Positions 9,166-16,797 of a DNA stretch of 64,000 nt are shown in pieces; position 1 is the stretch's first letter, and the number at the start of each line of letters is the position of its first letter. The stretch spans positions 1 through 64,000 of the forward strand of contig NZ_WVID01000023.1 in NCBI RefSeq assembly GCF_010091925.1, written 5' to 3'. The translations under genes and the position numbers were made by a program. Origin of the DNA: Nostoc sp. B(2019) (GTDB lineage: Bacteria > Cyanobacteriota > Cyanobacteriia > Cyanobacteriales > Nostocaceae). Under the pieces are notes generated by a model, which made no database searches, had not been told where the DNA came from, and saw nothing but the letters and a program-made list of their open reading frames with translations.

Positions 9166-9252
9166 TATAAACGAAAGCAAATATTCAGTTTGCTCCTCAC
9201 ACCATAACCATATTGCGGCTCTCTTGCTGGTCAACCTCAAGAGAGATTTTTT
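9166..9252 (+). ncRNA. yfr1: Yfr1-like small regulatory RNA
   Basis: Three Yfr1 hallmarks occur in order. A 5' hairpin is formed by GCAAA (9177-9181) and TTTGC (9189-9193). The unpaired CTCCTCACAC core lies at 9193-9202, matching the conserved Yfr1 ACUCCUCACAC motif except for its first base. A terminator hairpin, CTCTCTTG (9219-9226) with CAAGAGAG (9238-9245), ends in TTTTTT. A TATAAA -10 box at 9166-9171 sits just upstream, so the transcript would start near 9177. In cyanobacteria Yfr1 is an abundant, non-coding antisense regulator that pairs through the core motif, with porin mRNAs among its known targets. The hairpin may also end transcription from the transporter operon. Confidence 0.75.
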
Positions 9253-9487
9253 ATTAATTGCTAAAGTTCAATATTTTATGCATAAAAGGTAGGATATTTT
9301 AACACGCGATCGCTTTCACAATATTGAATCGCTTGTTGACTTTTGGGTAATATTCACCTTCCGTAATAAAGGATACATAATTGATGATTTGGATAATATG
9401 TTTCTCTATCTAATGGAGGAATGAATATAAGCATCATAAATAATAAAAATATATATTCCGATCACCTGAATAACTTTAACCCTACAT

Positions 9488-9520
9488 CCCCCTTTACTAA
9501 CTAGCAAAGGGGGTTTTTTT
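9488..9520 (+). terminator. Terminator-like hairpin with T-run
   Basis: CCCCCTTT (9488-9495) pairs with AAAGGGGG (9506-9513), followed by seven Ts. It lies in the 450-bp gap after the Yfr1-like RNA, with no coding region directly upstream. It may therefore end an unseen short transcript. Confidence 0.6.
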
Positions 9521-9640
9521 AAAAGATACCAACACATAATTTCAATAAAATTTTTATCTGTCTTCAGGAGGAACAAAGAAAGAAGGCATAAATATTAAAT
9601 ACTTAGATAGCCCGATTACCCTACCGGACTTTAACTCTAG

Positions 9641-9676
9641 ATCCCCTCATGTTTTTACCTAACGGGGGGGATTTTT
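9641..9676 (+). terminator. Second C-run/G-run hairpin with T-run
   Basis: ATCCCC (9641-9646) can pair with GGGGAT (9667-9671 and flanks), followed by TTTTT. It is preceded by ACTTTAAC as is the hairpin at 9488, suggesting two copies of a related structure. It lies just beyond the stop of the minus-strand DUF6671-like gene. Confidence 0.45.
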
Positions 9677-9704
9677 CTCTAAATCTTAGCGCTCATTTTA
9701 AAGC

Positions 9705-10565
9705 CTAGGGATTACAGTAAGTACATTGAGACGGATCTGCAAACTCTTGACCATCAATAAATAATTGTTCTTGACTAAAACCGCATTTTTTACATTGATA
9801 AATTACCGCACGAGTTGAGGGGGTAGGCATATAACAAATCGCACAGGGTAATCCTTTAATGTTTTTAGTTATTACAAAACCAGGTGTAGAACAGTTTGGA
9901 CAATGGCTGTTAACCTTTACTATCAAGTCACGGGTGGCTTTATCTATATTTTTCATCCGTGTAGGATTATAAAGTGCCCGCATATCTGTTTCTATATGCA
10001 CTTTGCCATCTAGTGAATTATTCAGGGCAAAATTAACAGTTTCTAAAAGCTTTTCTTCTGTAGTGATACCTTTGATAATCTTAATATCATTTTTAGCTGA
10101 TAGCTCAAACATGATAACTATTCCGTGTTCGGGAAAGCCAATTTTTCTAGCAAAATCTTCTGCCTCTTCAAGATTATCTACCACCTGGGAATTAAAATTA
10201 GTTTCTAAGGAAAATTCCTCGCCAATAATTTCTAAATCATTCTCTTTATCTAACAAAATGACAATTTCTCTGTTAGAGTAGATATAAGGAAAGCTAGGAT
10301 GAGGTACAAAACTACCTTCGCTTGCGATCGCTAGAGTTTCTCCTGTAATATCCAATACTTTTTCGGCTTTTAATCTTGCTGCTGCAATTTGACTACCTGA
10401 ACGTTTCACTTCTCTAGTGAATGTTCCAAAAATATCAGTATTAAAATCTTGCGATACTATAACTTTAATTCCTAATTCCTGTTCTAAGAGTGGGGCAATT
10501 ACTCTCTCTTTTTGGTGCATTGTAGCCAGTATGCCCACTCGATTATTAAATAACTTATTTTGCAT
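9705..10565 (-). CDS. DUF6671-like protein with C-terminal zinc-ribbon cysteines
   Basis: This protein of about 286 residues belongs, as best I can tell, to the uncharacterised DUF6671 family. The N-terminal part has VGILATMHQKERVIAPLLE and a conserved-looking ASEGSFVPHPSFPY block. The last 80 residues carry four cysteine pairs (CPNC, CAIC, CKKC and CTYC) that probably bind zinc, like a rubredoxin or zinc-ribbon tail. I placed the start at the ATG at 10565 (MQNKLFNNR); an in-frame ATG at 10601 would add 12 residues and cannot be excluded. No membrane segment is seen. Function is unknown. Confidence 0.6.
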   Translation of the reverse strand: MQNKLFNNRVGILATMHQKERVIAPLLEQELGIKVIVSQDFNTDIFGTFTREVKRSGSQIAAARLKAEKVLDITGETLAIASEGSFVPHPSFPYIYSNREIVILLDKENDLEIIGEEFSLETNFNSQVVDNLEEAEDFARKIGFPEHGIVIMFELSAKNDIKIIKGITTEEKLLETVNFALNNSLDGKVHIETDMRALYNPTRMKNIDKATRDLIVKVNSHCPNCSTPGFVITKNIKGLPCAICYMPTPSTRAVIYQCKKCGFSQEQLFIDGQEFADPSQCTYCNP

Positions 10566-10726
10566 CGTGAGTTTACTTTCTTTGCTATTGTAAGCAAACA
10601 TTCGTATCAGTATTTTTTCTCACGCAGAGGCGCGGAGGAAAAGTTTAATTAAAAGTGGATGAGATGTATCCAAAGGTTTATTTGATATGTCTAAGCCTGA
10701 GATATAAAATATGTTTTTTAACATTC

Positions 10727-10873
10727 AGGACTTACGCAAAAGTTGCCAAAAAGCTTAATTTATCGTTCGCCTTGTTGCCGGAGGCATACCGCCTTCTCTA
10801 CGAGAGGCTTCCGCCAACGCGCAGCGTCTCGTAGAGAAGAACGCCGAGAATTCGTAGAGTGTGCGTAAGTCCT
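10727..10873. repeat. MITE-like element with perfect 12-bp terminal inverted repeats
   Basis: A 147-bp intergenic element is bounded by AGGACTTACGCA (10727-10738) and its exact complement TGCGTAAGTCCT (10862-10873). An internal 11-bp inverted pair, TCTCTACGAGA (10795-10805) and TCTCGTAGAGA (10827-10837), makes a central hairpin. There is no open frame. The size, termini and internal palindrome fit a non-autonomous miniature element. It lies between the DUF6671-like gene and hemJ. No obvious target duplication is seen. Confidence 0.75.
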
Positions 10874-10910
10874 AAAATTTCTTAATTTAAATTATCTCAG
10901 GCAATTTTGT

Positions 10911-11495
10911 TTAACTTTGTTCTTGAGGAACTTGGGGTATCTGTGTTATCAGCTTCTCCTTATCTCGCTTGCGTTTTTTGGCGTAAAGTTGAATAGTAAC
11001 CGCCATAAAAATAATCAAGCCGAAAATTCCCCAGGCGGTGATATCTGTAGGTAGATTGTTCTTGAATACAGCCAGCAATACAATCACAACTAACATGACT
11101 GTAGGTGCTTCATTTAAAGCACGTAACTGTTGACCACTCCAGCTACATTCATCTGCTGCTAACTGCTTCATGAGACGAGCGCAGTAATGATGATAGCCAA
11201 TTAAAATGGCAACAAATAGTAGTTTGATATGCAACCAACCTTCTTTTAAGACATCCGGTTCAGTGCTTAATAAACCGATTGCCATTGCTACCGTCAAAAA
11301 CATTCCTGGAGTGGTAATGATACTGTAGAGGCGTTTTTCCATAATTTGATACTGATTCTTCAGTATCGTGCGTGCTGGTTCAGGTTCTTGATTAGCTTCA
11401 ACGTGATAGATAAAAAGACGTACCAGGTAGAACAAACCGGCGAACCAAACTACAAATCCGACAATATGAAATGCTTTATACCAGGAATAAGCCAT
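10911..11495 (-). CDS. hemJ: Protoporphyrinogen IX oxidase HemJ
   Basis: HemJ catalyses the oxidation of protoporphyrinogen IX to protoporphyrin IX, the branch step before heme and chlorophyll, and is the usual such enzyme in cyanobacteria. The protein is about 194 residues with four to five membrane helices, starting with MAYSWYKAFHIVGFVVWFAG. The conserved His in KAFHIVG, the RLYSIITTPGM segment and GWLHIKLLF (invariant His and Lys) are present. I chose the ATG at 11495 over an upstream TTG at 11504; an AGAGG box lies at suitable spacing. The C-terminus is a charged Lys/Arg/Glu tail. Confidence 0.93.
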   Translation of the reverse strand: MAYSWYKAFHIVGFVVWFAGLFYLVRLFIYHVEANQEPEPARTILKNQYQIMEKRLYSIITTPGMFLTVAMAIGLLSTEPDVLKEGWLHIKLLFVAILIGYHHYCARLMKQLAADECSWSGQQLRALNEAPTVMLVVIVLLAVFKNNLPTDITAWGIFGLIIFMAVTIQLYAKKRKRDKEKLITQIPQVPQEQS

Positions 11496-11770
11496 TGCTA
11501 GCAAAACCTCTAACTTATATTTTTAACCACAAATCAACATCAATAAACACAGCGAAAAGTTCTGTAGGCGGAGAGAAGTCTGAGCGCCGGCGTCCGGCGC
11601 TCAGAACTTCGGGGTTTACCAACCTAGGAAACTTTTCAAGACAGATAAATCATAGATGTTTATCTGTGTTTATCAGTGAAAAGTCTGAGTGTCAGTTTTC
11701 AATGCTCAGAATTTTTCAAGACAGTGGTTTCATTTTTATAATATCGATTTTTGCCAGATTTCTATTCTCA

Positions 11771-12619
11771 TTAGGAATCTTTACGACGCACAAAGGGTAA
11801 AAGGTCTTGCAGAATCACCTCGTGGTAGTGTTCTTGAGGATAATGCCCGACGTTATTAAGTTTGATTAATTCGGTATTCGGAACAGAATTGACAAAACTT
11901 TCTGCTATGTGTACAGGCAACCAAGGGTCAATCATACCCCATTGAATAAGAACTGGTTGTTGCCATTCTTTAAAACCAGATTCGATTTCTGTCATTGCTG
12001 GTTCGAGTTGTAAATTGCGAATAGTTCCTAATAAGCTTCGCCCAGAAGCAGAAGTTTTCAAAAATGGTTTGCGATAAACATCTAAATCCTGATCTTCTAT
12101 TCGGTAACGGCTACCACCTTCTAGCGTCCGGTCAACTAATAGGGGGTCTTGGGTCATCACTTCACCAGCTAAAGGTAAACCCATTTGTTTAATTTTCCAG
12201 GGTAATTTAGCAGCAGTTGAAATTGGTGTATTTAAAATAGCTAAGTTAGCAATTTGTTCAGGATGACGCAAGGCATATTGTAGCCCTACCGAACCTAAAA
12301 ATCCTTGCACAACTAAAGAAAAACGTTCAATTTCTAACGCTTTGATAAATCCTTCTAAAGCTTTAATGAAAGCATCGGGAGTGTAGGCAAAATCTCGCTT
12401 TTCTGGTTTTGCAGAAAAGCCATAACCAATCCAATCTGGAGCGATCGCTCTTGTGCCCTGGTTGGCTAAAGCAGGTATAATATGACGCCAACTGTAACTT
12501 TGTGATACTATCCCATGCAGCAACAACACAGGTAGCAAGTCAGTTCTACCAATTGGTGAAGATTCGCGATAAAACCATTCCAGTGAATCTACATTGATTT
12601 TATGTTCTGTTATTGACAC
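11771..12619 (-). CDS. Alpha/beta-fold hydrolase-like protein lacking the usual nucleophile
   Basis: The fold is typical of the haloalkane-dehalogenase/epoxide-hydrolase group: oxyanion segment LLLHGIVSQSYSW, APDWIGYGFSAKP, and a C-terminal catalytic-type His in NNVGHYPQEHY. At the nucleophile elbow, where relatives have VQDWGG or GxSxG, this protein reads VQGFLGS (residues 104-110), so the Asp/Ser position is Gly106. The acid after strand 7 (GMIDPWLP) is present. It may therefore be a non-hydrolytic binding protein or use another chemistry. It starts with GTG at 12619 and is 282 residues. The function is not assigned. Confidence 0.75.
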   Translation of the reverse strand: MSITEHKINVDSLEWFYRESSPIGRTDLLPVLLLHGIVSQSYSWRHIIPALANQGTRAIAPDWIGYGFSAKPEKRDFAYTPDAFIKALEGFIKALEIERFSLVVQGFLGSVGLQYALRHPEQIANLAILNTPISTAAKLPWKIKQMGLPLAGEVMTQDPLLVDRTLEGGSRYRIEDQDLDVYRKPFLKTSASGRSLLGTIRNLQLEPAMTEIESGFKEWQQPVLIQWGMIDPWLPVHIAESFVNSVPNTELIKLNNVGHYPQEHYHEVILQDLLPFVRRKDS

Positions 12620-12715
12620 GCTATTTTCCTATGAATTTGGAATGCAAAATTTTCGCGCCTTAAATATAAAGAAAGGCACAAAGATAAAAAGTATTTTTTA
12701 TAAAAGGGATTGGGC

Positions 12716-12795
12716 ATTGGGGAAAGGGAAAGGGGTAAAGGGGAAAGGTAAAAATCATCCCTTTACGCTTTTCCCTTTACGCTTTTCCCTTTATT
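12716..12795. repeat. Purine/pyrimidine inverted repeat
   Basis: A G/A-rich strand (GGGAAAGGGGTAAAGGGGAAAGG) is followed by its pyrimidine counterpart containing two copies of CCCTTTACGCTTTTC. The two arms can form an imperfect long hairpin between two minus-strand genes. It is probably a low-complexity intergenic repeat and may act as a terminator for the oxidase gene that ends at 12791. Confidence 0.5.
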
Positions 12796-13900
12796 TCCCA
12801 GTCCCCTGAGAAATAATCATCTCACGAATTGTATGAGCTGTGGCGGGTGCTAGTAAAACGCCGTTGCGATAGTGTCCTGTGGCCAGGAGGACATTACTAA
12901 ATCCTGGTAGCTTACCGATAACGGGTGCTGGGCGTCCTTCGGGACGGGGACGTAACCCTGACCAAGTGCGGATGATAGTTGCTGCTGCTAAGTCTGGGCA
13001 AAAAGCGATCGCTTGTTCTCGAACAGACTCCAGCAGTTCATGATTTGGCGTTATATCATCGTCGTTGCTAGGAAACTCTACTGTTGCGCCTACCCAGTAG
13101 TCTCCATCGTTCACACGCACAATATGGACATCATTACCAGTGATTACTGGCTGAAAGTCGGGATTTCCCAATGGATGATCTAAACGTACTTGCAATGCTT
13201 GCCCCAGCACAGGGCGGATATCAACCATTTGGTTAAATTTTGCCGTTAGTGGCGTTGAACCCAGTCCCGCCGCAATTACAAACCAATCCGCTGCTATTTT
13301 TCCCTCTGTAGTCTCTAGTTGATAGCAAAATTCGGGGGAAGACTCAGGGGGTGGAGTTGGCGCATCCAAAACAGTTACGCCAAATTTGAAAGTTACACCG
13401 TTGTGTTGGGCAGCCTCAACTAAAGCTAACGTCAGAGCAGTTGGATCAAGTTGGCGGTCTTGAGGAGAATAGACAGCGCCAGTAATTTTTGCATTGTTGA
13501 CTTGCGGACAGATATTTTTGAGTTTAACAGTGTCCCAAATTTCCAACTGCCAGCCTTGAGAATGACGAATTTCTACTAGCTTTTCCCATGCCGGAAAATT
13601 CTCTTCTTCAAAGCAAAGACTGAGAATTCCCTGGCGGTTGAAAGAGATTTTGCGACTTGTTATGGCTTCTAGTTCTGGAACCAAGGTTTCATAGCGTTGG
13701 ATGCTAGTTTGTCGCATCTGCCAAGCCTTACCCTTGATTTTATGGCTAATCACACCCATCAAAACGCCAAGTGCTGCACCTGTAGCAGCTTGGGCGGGTG
13801 GTTGTCGGTCGAAAACTGTGATTTTGCTCCCTTCAACTTGACTCAGTTCATAGGCGATCGCAGCCCCAACTACGCCACAACCAATGATCACTACATTCAT
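12791..13900 (-). CDS. FAD-dependent amino-acid oxidase, glycine oxidase (ThiO)-like
   Basis: This DAO-superfamily flavoenzyme begins MNVVIIGCGVVGAAIAYELS, a perfect GxGxxG FAD-binding Rossmann motif. Near the C-terminus it has TWSGLRPRPEGRPAPVIG and ATGHYRNGVLLAPATA, which match the substrate-Arg and FAD-closing segments of glycine oxidases. It therefore probably oxidises glycine or another small amine, possibly supplying dehydroglycine for thiazole synthesis in thiamine biosynthesis. No ThiS or ThiG domain is fused. I moved the start to the ATG at 13900 because the 37 upstream residues derive from repeat-like DNA. Length is then 369 residues, normal for the family. Confidence 0.85.
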   Translation of the reverse strand: MNVVIIGCGVVGAAIAYELSQVEGSKITVFDRQPPAQAATGAALGVLMGVISHKIKGKAWQMRQTSIQRYETLVPELEAITSRKISFNRQGILSLCFEEENFPAWEKLVEIRHSQGWQLEIWDTVKLKNICPQVNNAKITGAVYSPQDRQLDPTALTLALVEAAQHNGVTFKFGVTVLDAPTPPPESSPEFCYQLETTEGKIAADWFVIAAGLGSTPLTAKFNQMVDIRPVLGQALQVRLDHPLGNPDFQPVITGNDVHIVRVNDGDYWVGATVEFPSNDDDITPNHELLESVREQAIAFCPDLAAATIIRTWSGLRPRPEGRPAPVIGKLPGFSNVLLATGHYRNGVLLAPATAHTIREMIISQGTGK

Positions 13901-14046
13901 GACTTTTTTGGGGTAAAGATGGGGGAAATAGGAGCGGAGGATGGGGGGATAGGGAGAGGGGAACAAAAATTTAAAATTACTCCCCCACTCTTCCACTCCC
14001 CCACTCAGCACAGGCTAAACGCCCCGCTACCGCGCTTCAGCACTCA

Positions 14047-14508
14047 TTATTCAACCTGACTGCTCATTTGAGGAAGCAACTGGAGAAATTTGTCAATATC
14101 TGCGAAAGCCGCTTGGGAGTCACTCAAGGCCAGCTGAGTGTTCTTAGTGTTAGCAGCTCTATCGACTTTAACCAGGTGGTTAAATAAATCTCGCGTTATT
14201 TGACGTGCTGTGGGTTGGTCTTTGGGTAGAAGGTTGGGAGTGATATAAGTCATACTCAGCCTTGCTTCTGTGATGGGGCCATGTATAAAGTTACTCACGT
14301 CAATCCAATCTTTTCTTTGAATCAGGGTTTTCAGTTCTTGTGAGCGATCGCGCACAGTCTGAATTTTAGGAACATAAGTCTGGATTTTCTCAAGTTGAGA
14401 TGCTGTGTAGGTTGGAGGTGCTACTGCAACACCAGGGCCGCCACAACTAATGAGAAACGTGGCCAATAATACCAAAATAAATGACAAAATCGAGCGTTGA
14501 CGCACCAT
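14047..14508 (-). CDS. psbQ: Photosystem II protein PsbQ (CyanoQ), lipoprotein
   Basis: The 153-residue product has a bacterial lipoprotein signal, a hydrophobic stretch ending in LLATFLISCGG with the lipidated Cys at residue 22. A helical domain follows, matching CyanoQ: QTYVPKIQTVRDRSQELKTL, RKDWIDVSNFIHGPI, and AFADIDKFLQLLP. CyanoQ is attached to the lumenal side of the thylakoid membrane and stabilises the oxygen-evolving side of photosystem II. It starts with ATG. It lies 146 bp upstream of the ThiO-like gene on the same strand, but the gap is repeat-like, so co-transcription is doubtful. Confidence 0.92.
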   Translation of the reverse strand: MVRQRSILSFILVLLATFLISCGGPGVAVAPPTYTASQLEKIQTYVPKIQTVRDRSQELKTLIQRKDWIDVSNFIHGPITEARLSMTYITPNLLPKDQPTARQITRDLFNHLVKVDRAANTKNTQLALSDSQAAFADIDKFLQLLPQMSSQVE

Positions 14509-14909
14509 ACACTGAATTTATTTGCTTTTTGTTTGCCTATTAACAGTGTAATTTTAGATCGCTGGTGCAATTTATCCTTCTTGCCAGCAAAGGATTTTGT
14601 AGAAAATCCTATATTTTTCGCAAATGGCGGAGTTTCATCTGCAATTTTAAAAATTTTAAGTACAATTACTTAATAGGTGTTATTCAGTCACAACAAGAAG
14701 CAATTTTTAGCATCTGTTGGTCAAAAACCCCAGGCATAAATGCGGGAGCTTCCACGACCAGAGGAATCTGATGATTGTGAGGAAAATAAGATTTAGAGTT
14801 GCTAAATCTCAAAGGTATTGATAAGCTGAAACACCAATAGTGTAAGCCTTCTGGCGGTTTTTCTGTCTTCACATCCCCAGATGCCGACGCAATATAGGAG
14901 TATTTTTTA
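14509..14909. other. Intergenic region between divergent psbQ and a small conserved gene
   Basis: About 400 bp without a supported gene. Reading the minus strand, a TAAAAT box about 50 bp before psbQ could be its -10 element. A TAGGAGT ribosome-binding site at 14895-14901 belongs to the next gene. Open frames on the two strands in this region show no recognisable protein features. Confidence 0.4.
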
Positions 14910-15338
14910 GTGAACGCAGCTGAACAGGCAACCAACCTTGAACTCGCCAGCAACATTGCTACGGTAGTTAATTTGTTCAAATTGGAATTTCCTGATGCCA
15001 AATCTGATCTTAAACCCTGGAAAAATGACCCTGAAACCAGGGAGTTGGTTGATCCAGATTCTATAGATATTGGCTTTCACTTTCCTGGTATCAGCAAATC
15101 CTGGCGAAGTCGCAGTATTTTGATTCAAATCCGATTTTACCAAGATCCCATCAACGGCTTACGTCGTGCGATCGGCGTTGAGGTAGCAGGATTTGACCAT
15201 CGCGGTGAAGCGTGGCGACTTTCTACGGTAGAAAACTGGAGTGTTGTTGGCGCATCTTCGCCGTCCGGTGAAATCGAAGATAAGCTCAAACAGATTTGCC
15301 GACAAATTTTAGAAGTTTTTAATAAACCAAGTGAATGA
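14910..15338 (+). CDS. Conserved hypothetical protein upstream of a hydrolase/caspase locus
   Basis: This 142-residue soluble protein starts with GTG, preceded at 8-bp spacing by TAGGAGT. It has an N-terminal helix (NLELASNIATVVNLFKLEF), a mixed beta region (DIGFHFPG, ILIQIRFYQ, GVEVAGFDHRGEAWRLST) and a C-terminal helix (IEDKLKQICRQILEVF). I do not recognise the family. No catalytic motif or membrane segment is apparent. It lies 96 bp upstream of the lipase-like gene on the same strand, so it could belong to the same functional unit. Confidence 0.55.
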   Translation: MNAAEQATNLELASNIATVVNLFKLEFPDAKSDLKPWKNDPETRELVDPDSIDIGFHFPGISKSWRSRSILIQIRFYQDPINGLRRAIGVEVAGFDHRGEAWRLSTVENWSVVGASSPSGEIEDKLKQICRQILEVFNKPSE

Positions 15339-15434
15339 AATCAACTTGTGTCAGAGAAAGTACTAAGGAATAATACAGAGGAAAGCTTTGCATAGGCATA
15401 GCCCAACCCAGGCATCGCTGGCCACCGATACACA

Positions 15435-16610
15435 ATGACCACCGTAATATTTGTACATGGTACAGGCATTAGAGAACGAGAATACAACGAAACCTTTCAG
15501 ATAATTGAGCAAAAGATTCACGCTCAACGCCCTGATATCAAAGTTGCTCCCTGTCTTTGGGGGGAATTAGGTGCAAAGTTCAATGATCATCGGGCATCAG
15601 TACCCTTGGAGAATGCGACACTGGCTTTATCTCAAGGAGAAGAAGACGCAGATATTGTATTGTGGCAGCAATTATACCGCGATCCTCTGTATGAATTACG
15701 GCTGTTGTCTTTGAAACCGATTGAGTCAGGAAATCCCTTTGGGGAAGAACCAGGGGATGTTTTACAATTTCGTGTAGCGAATCTCACTCCGCCATCTCAA
15801 CTGCAAGCTAAGTTGCAAGAGGCGGGAATAGCAGAGGTATTTGAGCCAGCACGAGAGGCTGTTATCCACAGTGAACCGTATCATCAGGCGTTACTCACGG
15901 TTTCCGAATCTGATTTGAGTGAATATTATGCACCAATAGCTAGAGCGATCGCAGCTCAAGCAATGTTTATTAGCGAACAGCAAGAAAAATTTCCCCCCAT
16001 ACTCACCGATGCCCAATTGCGGGATCATGTTGTGGAATTGCTGACTCTGGCTTTGACAGATGCAGAATTAGGATTGGGTGGCTGGTTATTAAAGCCACTT
16101 GTTGGGCTAGCGCAGCACAGCGGAACAAATTATGTCAGAGGAAACCGCCTTGAACTAACTGATAAAATTTCGCCTATGCCTGGTGATATTTTGTTGTATC
16201 AGACGCGGGGTGAAAAAATCAGGGCGTTTATCCAGGAACAAATTGCCCAAGCAGAACCGCCAGTGGTTTTACTCGCCCATAGCTTGGGAGGTATCGCTTG
16301 TGTAGATTTGCTAGTGCAGCAGCAGTTGTCTCAGGTGGAATTATTGGTAACAGTTGGTTCCCAAGCACCATTTTTATATGAGATTAACGCTCTCTACAGC
16401 TTAGAATATGGGCAGTTATTGCCAGAGCATTTCCCTCAATGGTTGAATATCTACGATTTCCGGGATTTTCTCAGTTACGTTGGTAATAAAATTTTCCGCG
16501 ATCGCGTGCAGGATGTGGTAGTGGATAGTAAACAACCATTTCCCCGTTCCCACGGTGCTTATTGGACAAATGCCAAAACCTGGGAGGCGATTATTTCGAG
16601 GTTGCCATAA
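15435..16610 (+). CDS. Alpha/beta hydrolase (lipase-like) paired with a caspase/NB-ARC gene
   Basis: The 391-residue protein starts TTVIFVHGTGIRER, an oxyanion-hole HG motif as in PGAP1/lipase-like hydrolases. A nucleophile elbow AHSLGG puts the catalytic Ser at 283. Candidate triad partners are Asp341 or Asp344 (IYDFRDF) and His373 (RSHGAYW). The middle (residues 60-240) is a large helical insertion without a recognised match. There is no signal peptide, so it acts in the cytoplasm. It lies directly upstream of a caspase-NB-ARC-TPR gene in the same direction. Serine hydrolases next to STAND or caspase-like proteins are often effectors, but here this is inference. The gene is intact. Confidence 0.7.
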   Translation: MTTVIFVHGTGIREREYNETFQIIEQKIHAQRPDIKVAPCLWGELGAKFNDHRASVPLENATLALSQGEEDADIVLWQQLYRDPLYELRLLSLKPIESGNPFGEEPGDVLQFRVANLTPPSQLQAKLQEAGIAEVFEPAREAVIHSEPYHQALLTVSESDLSEYYAPIARAIAAQAMFISEQQEKFPPILTDAQLRDHVVELLTLALTDAELGLGGWLLKPLVGLAQHSGTNYVRGNRLELTDKISPMPGDILLYQTRGEKIRAFIQEQIAQAEPPVVLLAHSLGGIACVDLLVQQQLSQVELLVTVGSQAPFLYEINALYSLEYGQLLPEHFPQWLNIYDFRDFLSYVGNKIFRDRVQDVVVDSKQPFPRSHGAYWTNAKTWEAIISRLP

Positions 16611-16662
16611 TGGTTTACTTTTTACGGTATCTAGAAAACCCCTCTCCCAAAAGGCAGAAATC

Positions 16663-16784
16663 GGCGGTTAGAAACCGCGTCTACACAGACAGAACCCGTC
16701 GACGCGGGTTTGAAAGCCTTAATTTGACATTAGTCCACCTGCGCGGACTTCGTTTGTGTAGCCGCGAATTCCATTCGCTGGGGC
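16663..16784. repeat. Mobile-like repeat with terminal mini-hairpins
   Basis: The element begins with the palindrome GCGGTTAGAAACCGC (16664-16678) and ends with GCGAATTCCATTCGC (16764-16778). Just inside them is an imperfect inverted pair, CGCGTCTACACAGACAGAACC against CGGACTTCGTTTGTGTAGCCGCG. This separates the hydrolase gene from the caspase gene. A related end (GCGACTGGAAGTCGC then GGCTACACAGACAAAACCC) occurs at 25724-25757. It is a non-coding, non-autonomous repeat. A small open frame across it is spurious. Confidence 0.65.
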
Positions 16785-16797
16785 TTGGTGCAACATC

